From positions 1 through 64,000 of the forward strand of contig JAFTNZ010000019.1 in NCBI GenBank assembly GCA_017451645.1: a stretch of DNA of 64,000 bases, read 5' to 3'. Each line of letters opens with the position of its first letter. Position 1 is the first letter of the stretch. Source of the stretch: Bacteroidaceae bacterium (GTDB taxonomy: Bacteria; Bacteroidota; Bacteroidia; Bacteroidales; Bacteroidaceae). This document shows, one piece after another, positions 35,689 through 44,048 of the stretch. Both the position numbers and the translations under genes were made by a program. The notes below the pieces were generated by a model. The model searched no databases. It had not been told where the DNA came from and worked only from the letters and a program-made list of their open reading frames with translations.

Positions 35689-37599
35689 TTAGATTACATG
35701 AACACGATTCTTTACTACCTCTTCACTCCATCCGCACTTCTGTTTGAAGAGTTCAAACAAGTTCATCTTCAATGGAGCATCGCTAAAGCAACTATCACGG
35801 AATACCACTCGCAACGGCATAAGTTCTGCAATAGCGGTAATGATTTCTTCGTTTACATTTTCAGCGAAGCACGCCACAAGGTCGCCATCATTCACATTAT
35901 ATATGGTTTTGCCTGATACCTCGAAGTTACTCAAAGGCAATGATAACTGCACGCCCCAATCAAGCATACAACCAAAGAGCAAACTTAAATCAGAAGTGCT
36001 GTCTTTGATGTTTGAAACCTGTGAGAATAGGTCTGCTTGCGAAAGGTCGTTAGGAGAGAAATAGACATTGTTCATAAAACTATCTTCGCACTTGAATACT
36101 CGGAAACCTGTATCAAGGTTCTGTGCTGCAAGCCCAAACTCTTCTTTAATTTTCTTACCAGCACGACGGATACGTTCTTTACCGATTTCGCAGATATTTT
36201 TGTAGCCAGCTTTGTAGGCTTCGCTACTTTCATCAGTTTTCTCGGGTATTTGCACCATAATAAATTTGCGATTGCCTCCATCTTCTGCATTACATTTTAT
36301 GATCGCATGGGCTGTAGTTGATGAGCCACTAAAGAAATCAAGAATAATATCATCATTTTCAACATTACCTATCTGAATCATCCTTTTTATCATTTCTAAT
36401 GGCTTCGGTGTCTCAAAAACTTTTTCTGGAATTAAGGCTTTCAAATCAATAGATGCCTTTTTGTTGCCTTCAATATCAGTCCACAAATTAGACGGCCTTT
36501 TAGTTCTACCCTCTAGATAGAATTTGTAATATATTCCATATCCCTTATCCGTTTTTTTGAAATATATCAAATTGTCTTTAAGCATTTGCTTATAAGTTTC
36601 TTCTCCGACTCTCCATCTACTATCATAGCCAGTAGGACCTTTGGGATATACAATGTTGCCATCAGGAGTTTCTATTCCATAATACATACTTGGTCTATCT
36701 TCTCGTCTATCTTCTCCGCCAGTTCGTCTTAATTGTAGTATAGAGTATTTGCCTTTCTCATCTTGTAAATCATACCTTAATGTGTCCTTTTCGCTAAGTT
36801 CTACACCGCCAACTTCAAAACTTGTGTTTTTTGAATACATTAATGCATAATCAAATGATTTACCCATAGAGTTTGTGCCTTGTGCTGTAGTAGTGCCTGT
36901 GGCTCTACATATTTGTGCGATAAAATTAGACTCGCCAAAAATCTCATCGCATATTTTTTTAAGGTTGGTAATCTCATTGTCATCAATAGAAATATAGATT
37001 ACGCCATCATTGGTAAGTAATGAACGCGCAACTATTAGTCGTTGATAGATCATTGAACACCAATCTGAATGAAAACGACCTTCGCTATCATTATTCTTTC
37101 TGAAACGATTACCTAATTCATCAATATTCCCAGCTTCTAAATCATACCCATCTTTATCCATCGCAAAATCATCACGATACACAAAATCATTACCAGTATT
37201 ATAAGGAGGATCGATATATATCATCTTAACCTTACCCAAGTAGGACTTCTGCAAAAGTTTTAGCACTTCAAGGTTATCACCCTCGATGTAGAGGTTCTGA
37301 GTATTCTCCCAATCCACACTCTCTTCAGGACATGGACGAAGCGTTTTATTGATAGGGCGTGCAGCTTCACGACGAGCGGCATTCTTACCAACCCACTTGA
37401 AACCGTATTCTTCATCTGCACCCTCGTAGGCATTATCACCAAGGAGTTCACGAAGCGTATTGAAATTTATCTTATGTGCTATCTTTCCTGTCTTATCATC
37501 ACGCACCTCGGTAAATGCCGATGGCATAATCTGATAAAGAGCTTCAAGGTTAAGTTCGCAACCCGAAGCTGAGGTCAGTTCCATTTTCTTGAGTTCCAT
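35689..37599 (-). CDS. Type III-like adenine methyltransferase Mod
   Basis: This 636-residue protein is of the beta class of N6-adenine methyltransferases: the catalytic DPPYNTG is at about residues 130-136 and the SAM-binding DFFSGSSTTAHAI comes later, with the target-recognition region between them. It methylates the site that Res leaves alone when modified; the site cannot be predicted. It has no simple-sequence tract that would suggest phase variation. Start ATG 37599 has an alternative five codons later. It lies 15 bases after the DUF4391 gene. Confidence 0.93.
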   Translation of the reverse strand: MELKKMELTSASGCELNLEALYQIMPSAFTEVRDDKTGKIAHKINFNTLRELLGDNAYEGADEEYGFKWVGKNAARREAARPINKTLRPCPEESVDWENTQNLYIEGDNLEVLKLLQKSYLGKVKMIYIDPPYNTGNDFVYRDDFAMDKDGYDLEAGNIDELGNRFRKNNDSEGRFHSDWCSMIYQRLIVARSLLTNDGVIYISIDDNEITNLKKICDEIFGESNFIAQICRATGTTTAQGTNSMGKSFDYALMYSKNTSFEVGGVELSEKDTLRYDLQDEKGKYSILQLRRTGGEDRREDRPSMYYGIETPDGNIVYPKGPTGYDSRWRVGEETYKQMLKDNLIYFKKTDKGYGIYYKFYLEGRTKRPSNLWTDIEGNKKASIDLKALIPEKVFETPKPLEMIKRMIQIGNVENDDIILDFFSGSSTTAHAIIKCNAEDGGNRKFIMVQIPEKTDESSEAYKAGYKNICEIGKERIRRAGKKIKEEFGLAAQNLDTGFRVFKCEDSFMNNVYFSPNDLSQADLFSQVSNIKDSTSDLSLLFGCMLDWGVQLSLPLSNFEVSGKTIYNVNDGDLVACFAENVNEEIITAIAELMPLRVVFRDSCFSDAPLKMNLFELFKQKCGWSEEVVKNRVHVI

Positions 37600-37614
37600 A
37601 TATCTTATTGTTTG

Positions 37615-38226
37615 TTATTTCAGGTTCGATAATTGTTTTTTCAGTGATTTTATCTCGGCATTGATTTCCATTTGCTTGTTGAATTGTTTTTCCTTATTCA
37701 ACTTCTTCGTCAGTGAGGCAATTTCTGTTTTCAATTTGGTTCGTACATCCTCTACCTTGATTTGTTCCGCAAGGGTATTGCCTTCTGCAACTTCAATCTC
37801 TCCGATATGGGTCACAATATTCTCCCACACAGCATCGAGATTCAATCCCGATAAGGGAAGCGTGGCCTCTTTTGTATCTTGCCAAGCCGACGAAATGAGT
37901 TTGGTATGGTATATTGCAAACTGTGTTTGCTCCTCGAATTGTAGGGCAAACACCATTCGTTGCGGAATAAGTTTGGTAAGCAGTGCTATATTTTTGTTGT
38001 CGTACTCCTTGCGTTTCAGTTGTACGGCAAGCAGATAAAATTCCTTCACCTCAGCCCCAGCATTCAGTGCAGGCACAGTGGAGGTTGATACAACCGCCAC
38101 AATGTCTATACGTGCAATGTCTGCATCGAAACTCTCACGTTGCGAGGGCTTCAACTCATACTTTGCATAGATTGCTTTCTTGGGCAACTGCTTCCGAACT
38201 TCTGTCGTCTGTGGTAGGCCGTACAT
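37615..38226 (-). CDS. DUF4391-like protein
   Basis: This is a 203-residue protein. The first 150 residues form a mixed alpha/beta domain (MYGLPQTTEVRKQLPKKAIY, IDIVAVVSTSTVPALNAG, FYLLAVQLKRKEYDNKN) and the last 50 are a coiled coil (KLNKEKQFNKQMEINAEIKS). It resembles the DUF4391 family, which I recall next to SNF2 helicases and type III Mod/Res genes. No biochemical role is known to me. It lies 3 bases after the membrane protein gene, so it is firmly part of this operon. Confidence 0.8.
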   Translation of the reverse strand: MYGLPQTTEVRKQLPKKAIYAKYELKPSQRESFDADIARIDIVAVVSTSTVPALNAGAEVKEFYLLAVQLKRKEYDNKNIALLTKLIPQRMVFALQFEEQTQFAIYHTKLISSAWQDTKEATLPLSGLNLDAVWENIVTHIGEIEVAEGNTLAEQIKVEDVRTKLKTEIASLTKKLNKEKQFNKQMEINAEIKSLKKQLSNLK

Positions 38227-38229
38227 AAA

Positions 38230-39054
38230 CTACTGGTTTGGAGTTACATTTACATTGAGTTTTATTGGTAGAGGTTTGATTTCACCAACATACTGAACTC
38301 TTAATGTATTTGCTGTGATTACAGGCATATCATCAACTATGACATGGTTAGGTGAATTTATAATCTCCTCCAACCTAATTATGTCTGCATCATTGATATC
38401 AACCTCATTAGTATCTGTGCAGGACTTGAAAGTAGAAATAGTAGTCAATAGAACACCAGCAGCAGCTACCCAAGTTGCCCATTTTGCAGAACTAACCGAT
38501 TTGCGTGATAGCACGATTTCCTCACGCCTAAACTGTTGTTCTTCTGTTATATACCCACGAGTTTTGAATTCTTTTAGACTAGGCAATGGAAATACGATTT
38601 TGTATGCATACCTTTCTAATAGTTCTACTATATCTAAATTGAATAGGCTGTAGTCCACTTCGCTAAATGCGAGGATACTATCACCTATTTTCTCAATATA
38701 TTGATTACCCTCCTTGATGTATTTATCTTTATCGTAAAGCTGTTTTGGATATGTATCGTTTGCCGATAATACGGATTGAAGTTTTATATATCCCTCTTTG
38801 TCTAACACCTCTACCAAATACAAAAAATATGAAATATCAAAGTAGTTAACCATTATTCTGTCAAAATCTGGTTTGCCTTCTTTTCGAGGCGCATAAATTG
38901 ATATTTTGAAAGGATTAATATCCCATTCTACAGCAAATACGCTTAGCTCATTGCGCAGTAGACGAGCAATCTGAAGCCCTTGTAAATCGTGTGCCTCAGA
39001 TGCTTGGATAATACGATCTATAATTAGCCTATCAATAGAAGATAACTCTCTCAT
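38230..39054 (-). CDS. Single-pass membrane protein inside the RM operon (274 aa)
   Basis: I recognise no named family. Residues 1-180 look soluble and helical (SSIDRLIIDRIIQASEAHDL start, YFDISYFLYLVEVLDKEGY in the middle). One membrane helix follows at about 191-209 (KWATWVAAAGVLLTTISTF), then about 65 residues ending NVNVTPNQ. The gene starts 4 bases after the helicase stop and ends 3 bases before the DUF4391 start, so it is not an accidental insertion. It may tether the complex to the membrane or sense invasion, but this is inference. The C-terminal part is likely extracytoplasmic. Confidence 0.85.
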   Translation of the reverse strand: MRELSSIDRLIIDRIIQASEAHDLQGLQIARLLRNELSVFAVEWDINPFKISIYAPRKEGKPDFDRIMVNYFDISYFLYLVEVLDKEGYIKLQSVLSANDTYPKQLYDKDKYIKEGNQYIEKIGDSILAFSEVDYSLFNLDIVELLERYAYKIVFPLPSLKEFKTRGYITEEQQFRREEIVLSRKSVSSAKWATWVAAAGVLLTTISTFKSCTDTNEVDINDADIIRLEEIINSPNHVIVDDMPVITANTLRVQYVGEIKPLPIKLNVNVTPNQ

Positions 39055-39058
39055 ACTC

Positions 39059-42000
39059 CTACTTTATCACCAAAAAACATATCAATTCAAAATCATCAAG
39101 TCCCTTAATCTCCTCAGTAAAGAGTGAGCCTGTGGCGCCGCCAAGGAAAGAATCAATGTCGCTTTCTTCCTTTACGTCTATGATAGACGCAATGGCATCA
39201 CTCAGCAACTCGGAATAGTGTTGCATATTCTTACCGTCGCGGGTAATGCGGTTGAACTCTTTACATAGTTCCTTATTCGGGCTTGACTTTCCTTTGCACA
39301 AGTAACGGAGTCTGTCGAGCAACTCTTTTGGAGACAGATGATTGACAACAACTTCGCTATCATCAGAGATATAGACCAAATAGAATGGGTGTAAACGATT
39401 CTTGCGGTCGATGTTTACATTGTTGTTACGATTCTTTAGGACATACACCACACCTGGAGGACAACCCTCAGAAGCTGGAACAACAGCATGCAATCCAAAG
39501 GGTGTATGTTCAATGTTCGGATTATCCTGCATATAGGCAAGCAGGTCAAGACGGAACTCGTTCAATCCCAAGTCCATGATGCTGATGCCTGTGTTCATCT
39601 CTTCAATATCCACCACTTCACTTTGCAGGCGTTTGAGTTGTTCGCGACGATACTCCAAGTCTCCCTTTTCTTCGGGAGAAATGGGGTTGTCATCACCCGT
39701 ACTGGTCATTACAGATACTTTCATACGGGCTTCTACACGTCCTTTGAGGTCAATATATTCGTCCAGGTCCATATCGGGCCAATAGTTGACGAGTTGGATA
39801 ACATCATTGCGTGAGCCTATACGGTCGATACGTCCAAAGCGTTGAATGATACGCACAGGATTCCAGTGAATATCATAGTTGATAAGATAGTCGCAATCCT
39901 GAAGGTTCTGACCTTCGCTGATACAGTCGGTAGCAATCAGCACATCTATCTCCTCGTTTACATCAGGTAATAGTGCCGCCTTTTCCTTTGATAGCGGAGA
40001 AAATAAGGTGAGCAGCGTGTTGAAGTCAAGTTTTATGCGTTGGCGACTAGGTATTCTTACAGTACTTTTCGCCTCAGAGCTACCTGTGATAAGTGCAGTA
40101 TGCAGATTATGTTTCTCCTTTATACGCTCGGCAAGATTGTTGTAAAGGTATTCAGCTGTATCGCTAAAAGCCGTAAAAATGATTACCTTTTTGTTGTTGC
40201 CGTTTATTGGGTTGGTAAACTTATGGCGAAGGTCATCAATCAGTTGCAATAACTTGCTATCGTGTTCGGGAGTAATATCGGCAAGCATAAGGAGCAACAA
40301 CTTCAGTGTTTCAATGTCCTTATCGAGGTACTTCTTCCAGCCGATATAGTCCATATCTTCAAGAGCAATCTGCGTCTTCTTACCACCGATGAAAATATCC
40401 TCCTGCTCGTCAAGGTCAAGTCCGGCAGAGAAGTCATATTCATCTACCGTGGTTCGTGTAGTGCTACGCCCTGCCTCAAGTGCATTGATTTTCTCTACCG
40501 TAGCAGAAATAAAAACAAGGATGCGGTTCAATGACAGACGGAACGAATTGACAGAACTTTCAAGACGTTTGAGCAGATTGATGCTCATCAACTTGCGGAT
40601 ACCACGTTCACGTCCCTTCATGGTAAGTCCTGAATAGTCCTCTTCGCTTGTGATGTTTACGTATTTTGACAATCTGCTCGGTAGAATGAAGTCCGACGGA
40701 GTGTATATGGCCAAGTTGAGCACCGAGAGCAACAGATAGATGTCATTGTAGTTTATAGCACTATCAAGGTCGGTCAGGTGTGGACGACGAGCGATAGGTG
40801 TCAGTCGTGTGGGGAACTTACCGATGTCGGTGGTGTCATAATATTGCTCGATGTGCTTACGGCTCCGGGCAATGGTGACGCTATCAAGCACCTCAAAGAA
40901 ATCAAAACTCAAGCGTTCGAGCAGGCGTTTTGTAGTACGTTCTTCGGGAGGAAATTTAGACCAACGATTATATTCCGTTTGTGCCTGACGGAAAATATCT
41001 TCTATACTACTGCTTGTATTGAGCAAACCATCAATGTTTTCTGAATTTCCCTCGTATGCCAAAGCTATTTGGTTCTTCAAGTCGTTGAAACGATTGTTTA
41101 CAGGTGTGGCCGAGAGCATCAGTACCTTGGTTTTCACCCCCTTGCGGATAACCTTGTTGAGCAATTGCAGGTAGCGGTTCTCACGAGGATTCTCGTCATT
41201 CTCATCGGTGGTCACTTTGCCTCCGTTGCGGAAGTTGTGACTTTCGTCAATCACAACAAGGTCGTAGGCGCTCCAATTGATGTGGGTAAGATCGAGTCCG
41301 TTTGATATGCCTCCATTGCGAGACAAATCTGTATGATAAAGTACATCGTAGCGCAATCGATCGGCCACAATGGGATTGTTCAGGTAGTTGCTTCGATAGG
41401 TAATCCAGTTGTCGTTAAGTTTTTTGGGACAAAGTACGAGTACCGACTTGTTTCGGTTTTCGTAATACTTGATGACGGAAAGGGCGGTGAAGGTCTTTCC
41501 CAAACCTACGGAGTCGGCCAGGATGCAACCATTGTATTTTTCCAATTTGTTGATGATGGCCAGGCAGGCATCCTTCTGGAAGTTGTAGAGTTTGTTCCAA
41601 ATGACACTGTCCTTGAAGCCGGTGGCTTCGTTGGGCAGGGTGTCTTCGGAAAGGTCGTCGAGAAACTCGCGGAAGATATTGTAAAGGGTGACGAAGTAGA
41701 GGAAATCGGGGGCATTCTCTTTGTAGGCATTGGTGATGTTTTCGAGCACTTCGTCGGTGACTACCTGCATCTTGGCAGAGTCATTCCATAGTTGGTCAAA
41801 CAAGACCAAGAACTGTTGCGAATGGGGCGTTTCTGTTTTGATAACCATCGAGTAGGCATTGTTTCCACGTTCGCAACCCAAATCCACCGTGGTAAAACCG
41901 TTGATAGGTGTATAGTTCTTATCGTCGATATTGATAAAGCCCTGCATATATTCACCCGTGCGATTGCTCTTGAAGCAGGCCTTACGGCGTATCCACTCGG

Positions 42001-42313
42001 CACACTCGCGGGCAATGGCGCGTTGCGAAAGTTCGTTGCGGAGTTTTATCTCGAACTCTGAGCCATAGAGACTCCGCTCACGATTGAGACGGGGGATGTA
42101 GAACTCGCGCTTCTGTTTGTTGGCCTTCTCGGTGACGAAGGTGGGCGAGGTGAAGATGAAGCGGAGCTCTTCCACATCGGCCAATTGTTCCTTCAACTCC
42201 TCGAATGCATAGATGGAGAAGCACGAAGCGGCAATGGAGAGGCGGCTACCCGAGTGAATCTCAGTAGCAAGGTCGTCCTTCAACCGGAGGTGTATATTGT
42301 CAATCAGCTTCAT
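39059..42313 (-). CDS. PLD-like/SNF2-type helicase
   Basis: This 1084-residue protein has an N-terminal region (about 1-200) like phospholipase D-type domains that precede helicases in defence loci; I see no clear HKD motif, so it may be inactive. The SNF2-type SF2 motor follows: Walker A ADSVGLGKT at about 266-274, VVIDESHNFRNG (DESH box), LMLSATPVNN, and the motif VI helix IIQRFGRIDRIGS. Such enzymes are seen in several anti-phage systems, including DISARM-like loci. It is first in the operon. A hairpin with an AAGGA loop sits at the start codon. Confidence 0.9.
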   Translation of the reverse strand: MKLIDNIHLRLKDDLATEIHSGSRLSIAASCFSIYAFEELKEQLADVEELRFIFTSPTFVTEKANKQKREFYIPRLNRERSLYGSEFEIKLRNELSQRAIARECAEWIRRKACFKSNRTGEYMQGFINIDDKNYTPINGFTTVDLGCERGNNAYSMVIKTETPHSQQFLVLFDQLWNDSAKMQVVTDEVLENITNAYKENAPDFLYFVTLYNIFREFLDDLSEDTLPNEATGFKDSVIWNKLYNFQKDACLAIINKLEKYNGCILADSVGLGKTFTALSVIKYYENRNKSVLVLCPKKLNDNWITYRSNYLNNPIVADRLRYDVLYHTDLSRNGGISNGLDLTHINWSAYDLVVIDESHNFRNGGKVTTDENDENPRENRYLQLLNKVIRKGVKTKVLMLSATPVNNRFNDLKNQIALAYEGNSENIDGLLNTSSSIEDIFRQAQTEYNRWSKFPPEERTTKRLLERLSFDFFEVLDSVTIARSRKHIEQYYDTTDIGKFPTRLTPIARRPHLTDLDSAINYNDIYLLLSVLNLAIYTPSDFILPSRLSKYVNITSEEDYSGLTMKGRERGIRKLMSINLLKRLESSVNSFRLSLNRILVFISATVEKINALEAGRSTTRTTVDEYDFSAGLDLDEQEDIFIGGKKTQIALEDMDYIGWKKYLDKDIETLKLLLLMLADITPEHDSKLLQLIDDLRHKFTNPINGNNKKVIIFTAFSDTAEYLYNNLAERIKEKHNLHTALITGSSEAKSTVRIPSRQRIKLDFNTLLTLFSPLSKEKAALLPDVNEEIDVLIATDCISEGQNLQDCDYLINYDIHWNPVRIIQRFGRIDRIGSRNDVIQLVNYWPDMDLDEYIDLKGRVEARMKVSVMTSTGDDNPISPEEKGDLEYRREQLKRLQSEVVDIEEMNTGISIMDLGLNEFRLDLLAYMQDNPNIEHTPFGLHAVVPASEGCPPGVVYVLKNRNNNVNIDRKNRLHPFYLVYISDDSEVVVNHLSPKELLDRLRYLCKGKSSPNKELCKEFNRITRDGKNMQHYSELLSDAIASIIDVKEESDIDSFLGGATGSLFTEEIKGLDDFELICFLVIK

Positions 42314-42329
42314 GCCGTTTCCTTACGGC
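42314..42329 (-). promoter_or_regulatory. Hairpin at the helicase start codon
   Basis: On the minus strand GCCGT/ACGGC pair around AAGGAA, directly against the ATG at 42313. The loop carries AAGGA, a weak Shine-Dalgarno match that would be exposed. It may tune translation of the first operon gene. Confidence 0.4.
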
Positions 42330-42390
42330 CAGGGCTAACCGATACTGATAATCGTGTGGATGATTAAGTTTTTCTCTCAGGTACAGATAT

Positions 42391-42429
42391 AAAAAAGACG
42401 TGAAGCCCTGCACGGTCGCTCGCTTCACG
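42391..42429 (-). terminator. Terminator of the structured RNA
   Basis: CGTGAAGC (42422-42429 read on the minus strand) pairs with GCTTCACG (42399-42406), followed by TC and six T (42396-42391). A textbook intrinsic terminator between the RNA gene and the helicase gene. Confidence 0.85.
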
Positions 42430-42643
42430 CTTAGAGGCTCCTGAGAATTGCCCGAATATCGAAACGAGCAACTTCAGAAACCCCACGCCGAATGTATATA
42501 TAACATCCGGCTATACCAAAAGTTAGCCTTTGGCATACGGGTACACCAACGGCTGTCAAGCGGTAAAGCACAGGAATGTGTATATAACACACCCAAGGGG
42601 CATCTACCGTTGCTTTGTTTTTGATATTCGTTTTGAAATTTTC

Positions 42644-42712
42644 TCAGGATTTCCAAGCGTCAAAACCAAAGCGTCGTAAACGCCTTTTCATATATGTCCG
42701 CCGCCCTACCAT
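42644..42712 (-). CDS. Possible 22-aa leader peptide in the structured RNA
   Basis: ATG at 42712 to TGA at 42644-42646 encodes MVGRRTYMKRRLRRFGFDAW plus KS, a very basic peptide. GGAGG lies 4 bases before the ATG, inside a CCTCC-AC-GGAGG hairpin that could hide it. The stop codon falls in the RNA's closing stem. An internal ATG (42691) would give 15 residues. Whether it is translated is unknown. Confidence 0.35.
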   Translation of the reverse strand: MVGRRTYMKRRLRRFGFDAWKS

Positions 42713-42748
42713 GCAACCTCCGTGGAGGAAACTGGCAGAGTGACGGAG

Positions 42749-42779
42749 CAAAGATAGTGCAAACCGAGAGAAGAACAAA
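42749..42779 (-). promoter_or_regulatory. Promoter of the structured RNA
   Basis: On the minus strand TTTG (42776-42779), a 19-base spacer and TATCTTTG (42749-42756) match the Bacteroidota consensus perfectly. Transcription should start near 42743. No second promoter is evident for the downstream helicase operon. Confidence 0.85.
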
Positions 42780-42892
42780 ATAAATACCCATTTATTTTTC
42801 TTCCGAACCGACGAAGGAACTTGGCGGATCAGGTGTCCCACCAAAATCTATCAGCTGGTGGGGTTCGGAATATCAGCCGGTCTCTTTGCTAT

Positions 42893-42922
42893 ATTCTGAG
42901 ATTCTTTGACTCCGCTCAGAAT
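42893..42922. repeat. Palindromic unit ATTCTGAG...CTCAGAAT
   Basis: ATTCTGAG (42893-42900) and CTCAGAAT (42915-42922) are perfect complements around ATTCTTTGACTCCG. Similar REP-like units are widely dispersed in bacterial chromosomes. The rest of 42780-43132 shows no gene. Confidence 0.5.
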
Positions 42923-43132
42923 GACAGAGACATCATAATAGACCAATCATATATAACCGACTTTTCGGACTGACCCCGTATTCTTCGACTTGTAATGAAC
43001 ATGAGACCCTATTCGGCCTTGCCTCATCGGTGGCAGATAAAAAGTTTAAAATAGGCGAACCTTTCTGGGCTTTCTGCGGTTGTAGTGGCTGAAAACTAAC
43101 CCTATTGTTTAACTACTCAAAAATTGAAGATT

Positions 43133-43327
43133 ATGGAATGTGAATGCAACAAGAGCCATTTTTGGATGGGACTCGGACTGGGCACGCTGTTGGGTGTGGT
43201 CACTTGTCAAGCTGTACGTAGCCAAAAGGCACGCGAACTGAAAGGTAAAATCTGTCATACCCTGCACGAAATGCAACATAAAGTGGATGGTCTGATGGAA
43301 GAGGCCAAACAGAAGGAACAGCAGTAG
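43133..43327 (+). CDS. Small membrane protein, YtxH-like layout
   Basis: A 64-residue protein: a Cys-containing start (MECECNKSHF), one hydrophobic segment (FWMGLGLGTLLGVVTCQAV), and a charged helix (RSQKARELKGKICHTLHEMQ). The layout is that of YtxH-type small proteins, usually envelope-associated and stress-related, but homology is weak. ATG at 43133 is preferred over 43124. Confidence 0.68.
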   Translation: MECECNKSHFWMGLGLGTLLGVVTCQAVRSQKARELKGKICHTLHEMQHKVDGLMEEAKQKEQQ

Positions 43328-43481
43328 AATGCTGTTTCTGAGAATGATAAGACGCACTCATTGATATTCCCTCCTCGGTATCATGGATTGGTACTGAGGT
43401 GGGAATTTTGTGTTTGAATCCTGAAAGATACATAAAATAGGGTGGAATAATGCTTCTTAGGGCAAAAAGATGTTAATATCG

Positions 43482-43513
43482 TTTGGGCGTTTGAATAAAA
43501 AGGAGTACCTTTG
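43482..43513 (+). promoter_or_regulatory. ndk promoter
   Basis: TTTG (43482-43485), a 20-base spacer and TACCTTTG (43506-43513) match the Bacteroidota consensus; ndk starts 56 bases later. Confidence 0.75.
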
Positions 43514-43568
43514 GGAGAATTTTGGAAAACCTCTGATTATTAACGCATTTTAAAAGAAGAAAAACATC

Positions 43569-44030
43569 ATGGAAAAGACTTTGGTCATCCTTAAACCGTG
43601 TACCATACAGCGAGGGTTGGTGGGAGAGATTCTCAATCGGTTTGACCGCAAAGGGCTCCGTTTGGCCGGTATGAAGATGATACAGCTGACTGATGCCTTG
43701 CTGAGTGAACATTATGCACACTTGAGTGAAAAACCATTCTTCCAGCGTGTGAAGGATTCCATGATGGCTGCTCCTGTGGTGGTGTGTTGCTATGAAGGGG
43801 TGGATGCTGTAGAGGCTGTGCGTGCCTTGGCCGGACCGACCAATGGGCGCAAGGCAGCGCCTGGTACCATCCGGGGAGATTATAGCATGAGTTTTCAGGA
43901 GAATATTGTGCATGCGTCTGATTCGCCGGAGGCGGCTGAGGTGGAATTGGCAAGATTCTTCAAACCTGAAGAGATTTTCGAATACCGTCAGGCTACATTC
44001 GACTATCTTTATGCAAACGATGAATATTGA
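43569..44030 (+). CDS. ndk: Nucleoside diphosphate kinase
   Basis: This 153-residue enzyme passes phosphate from ATP to other nucleoside diphosphates via a phosphohistidine. It starts EKTLVILKPCTIQRGLVGEI, has GPTNGRKAAPGTIRGDY and the active-site NIVHASDS, with His the phosphate carrier. The length is normal. The M23 gene follows after 18 bases. Confidence 0.96.
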   Translation: MEKTLVILKPCTIQRGLVGEILNRFDRKGLRLAGMKMIQLTDALLSEHYAHLSEKPFFQRVKDSMMAAPVVVCCYEGVDAVEAVRALAGPTNGRKAAPGTIRGDYSMSFQENIVHASDSPEAAEVELARFFKPEEIFEYRQATFDYLYANDEY

Positions 44031-44048
44031 GAATACTGAAAAAGGGAA

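Larger units (their letters stand above)
42391..42743 (-). ncRNA. Structured non-coding RNA, about 350 nt
   Basis: A consensus promoter (42749-42779) and a strong terminator (42391-42429) bound this transcript. Between them are nested long-range helices, given on the plus strand: 42440-42447 with 42641-42648 (CCTGAGAA/TTCTCAGG), 42454-42460 with 42623-42629 (GAATATC/GATATTC), 42468-42472 with 42609-42613, and 42481-42484 with 42597-42600. Local hairpins at 42487-42511, about 42512-42537 and 42577-42591 lie inside. It may belong to the Bacteroidales-1 or 6S-like class, which is described with this promoter-terminator layout, but I cannot confirm that. The 5' part holds a small ORF. Confidence 0.72.

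Noticed and set aside
35689-37599. Phase-variable Mod gene
   Set aside because: No homopolymer or short tandem repeat long enough to slip was seen in the gene or its start.
32605-42313. Canonical BREX or DISARM system
   Set aside because: No PglZ, BrxC, DUF1998 or matching methyltransferase set is present; only the helicase type is shared with DISARM-like loci.
42440-42648. CRISPR array or retron msr/msd
   Set aside because: There are no spaced direct repeats, and no reverse transcriptase or cas gene is nearby; nested stems fit a structured RNA better.
29693-43130. Integrated plasmid or conjugative element
   Set aside because: No integrase, relaxase, mobilisation or att-site repeats are seen at the borders; it looks like a defence hotspot.
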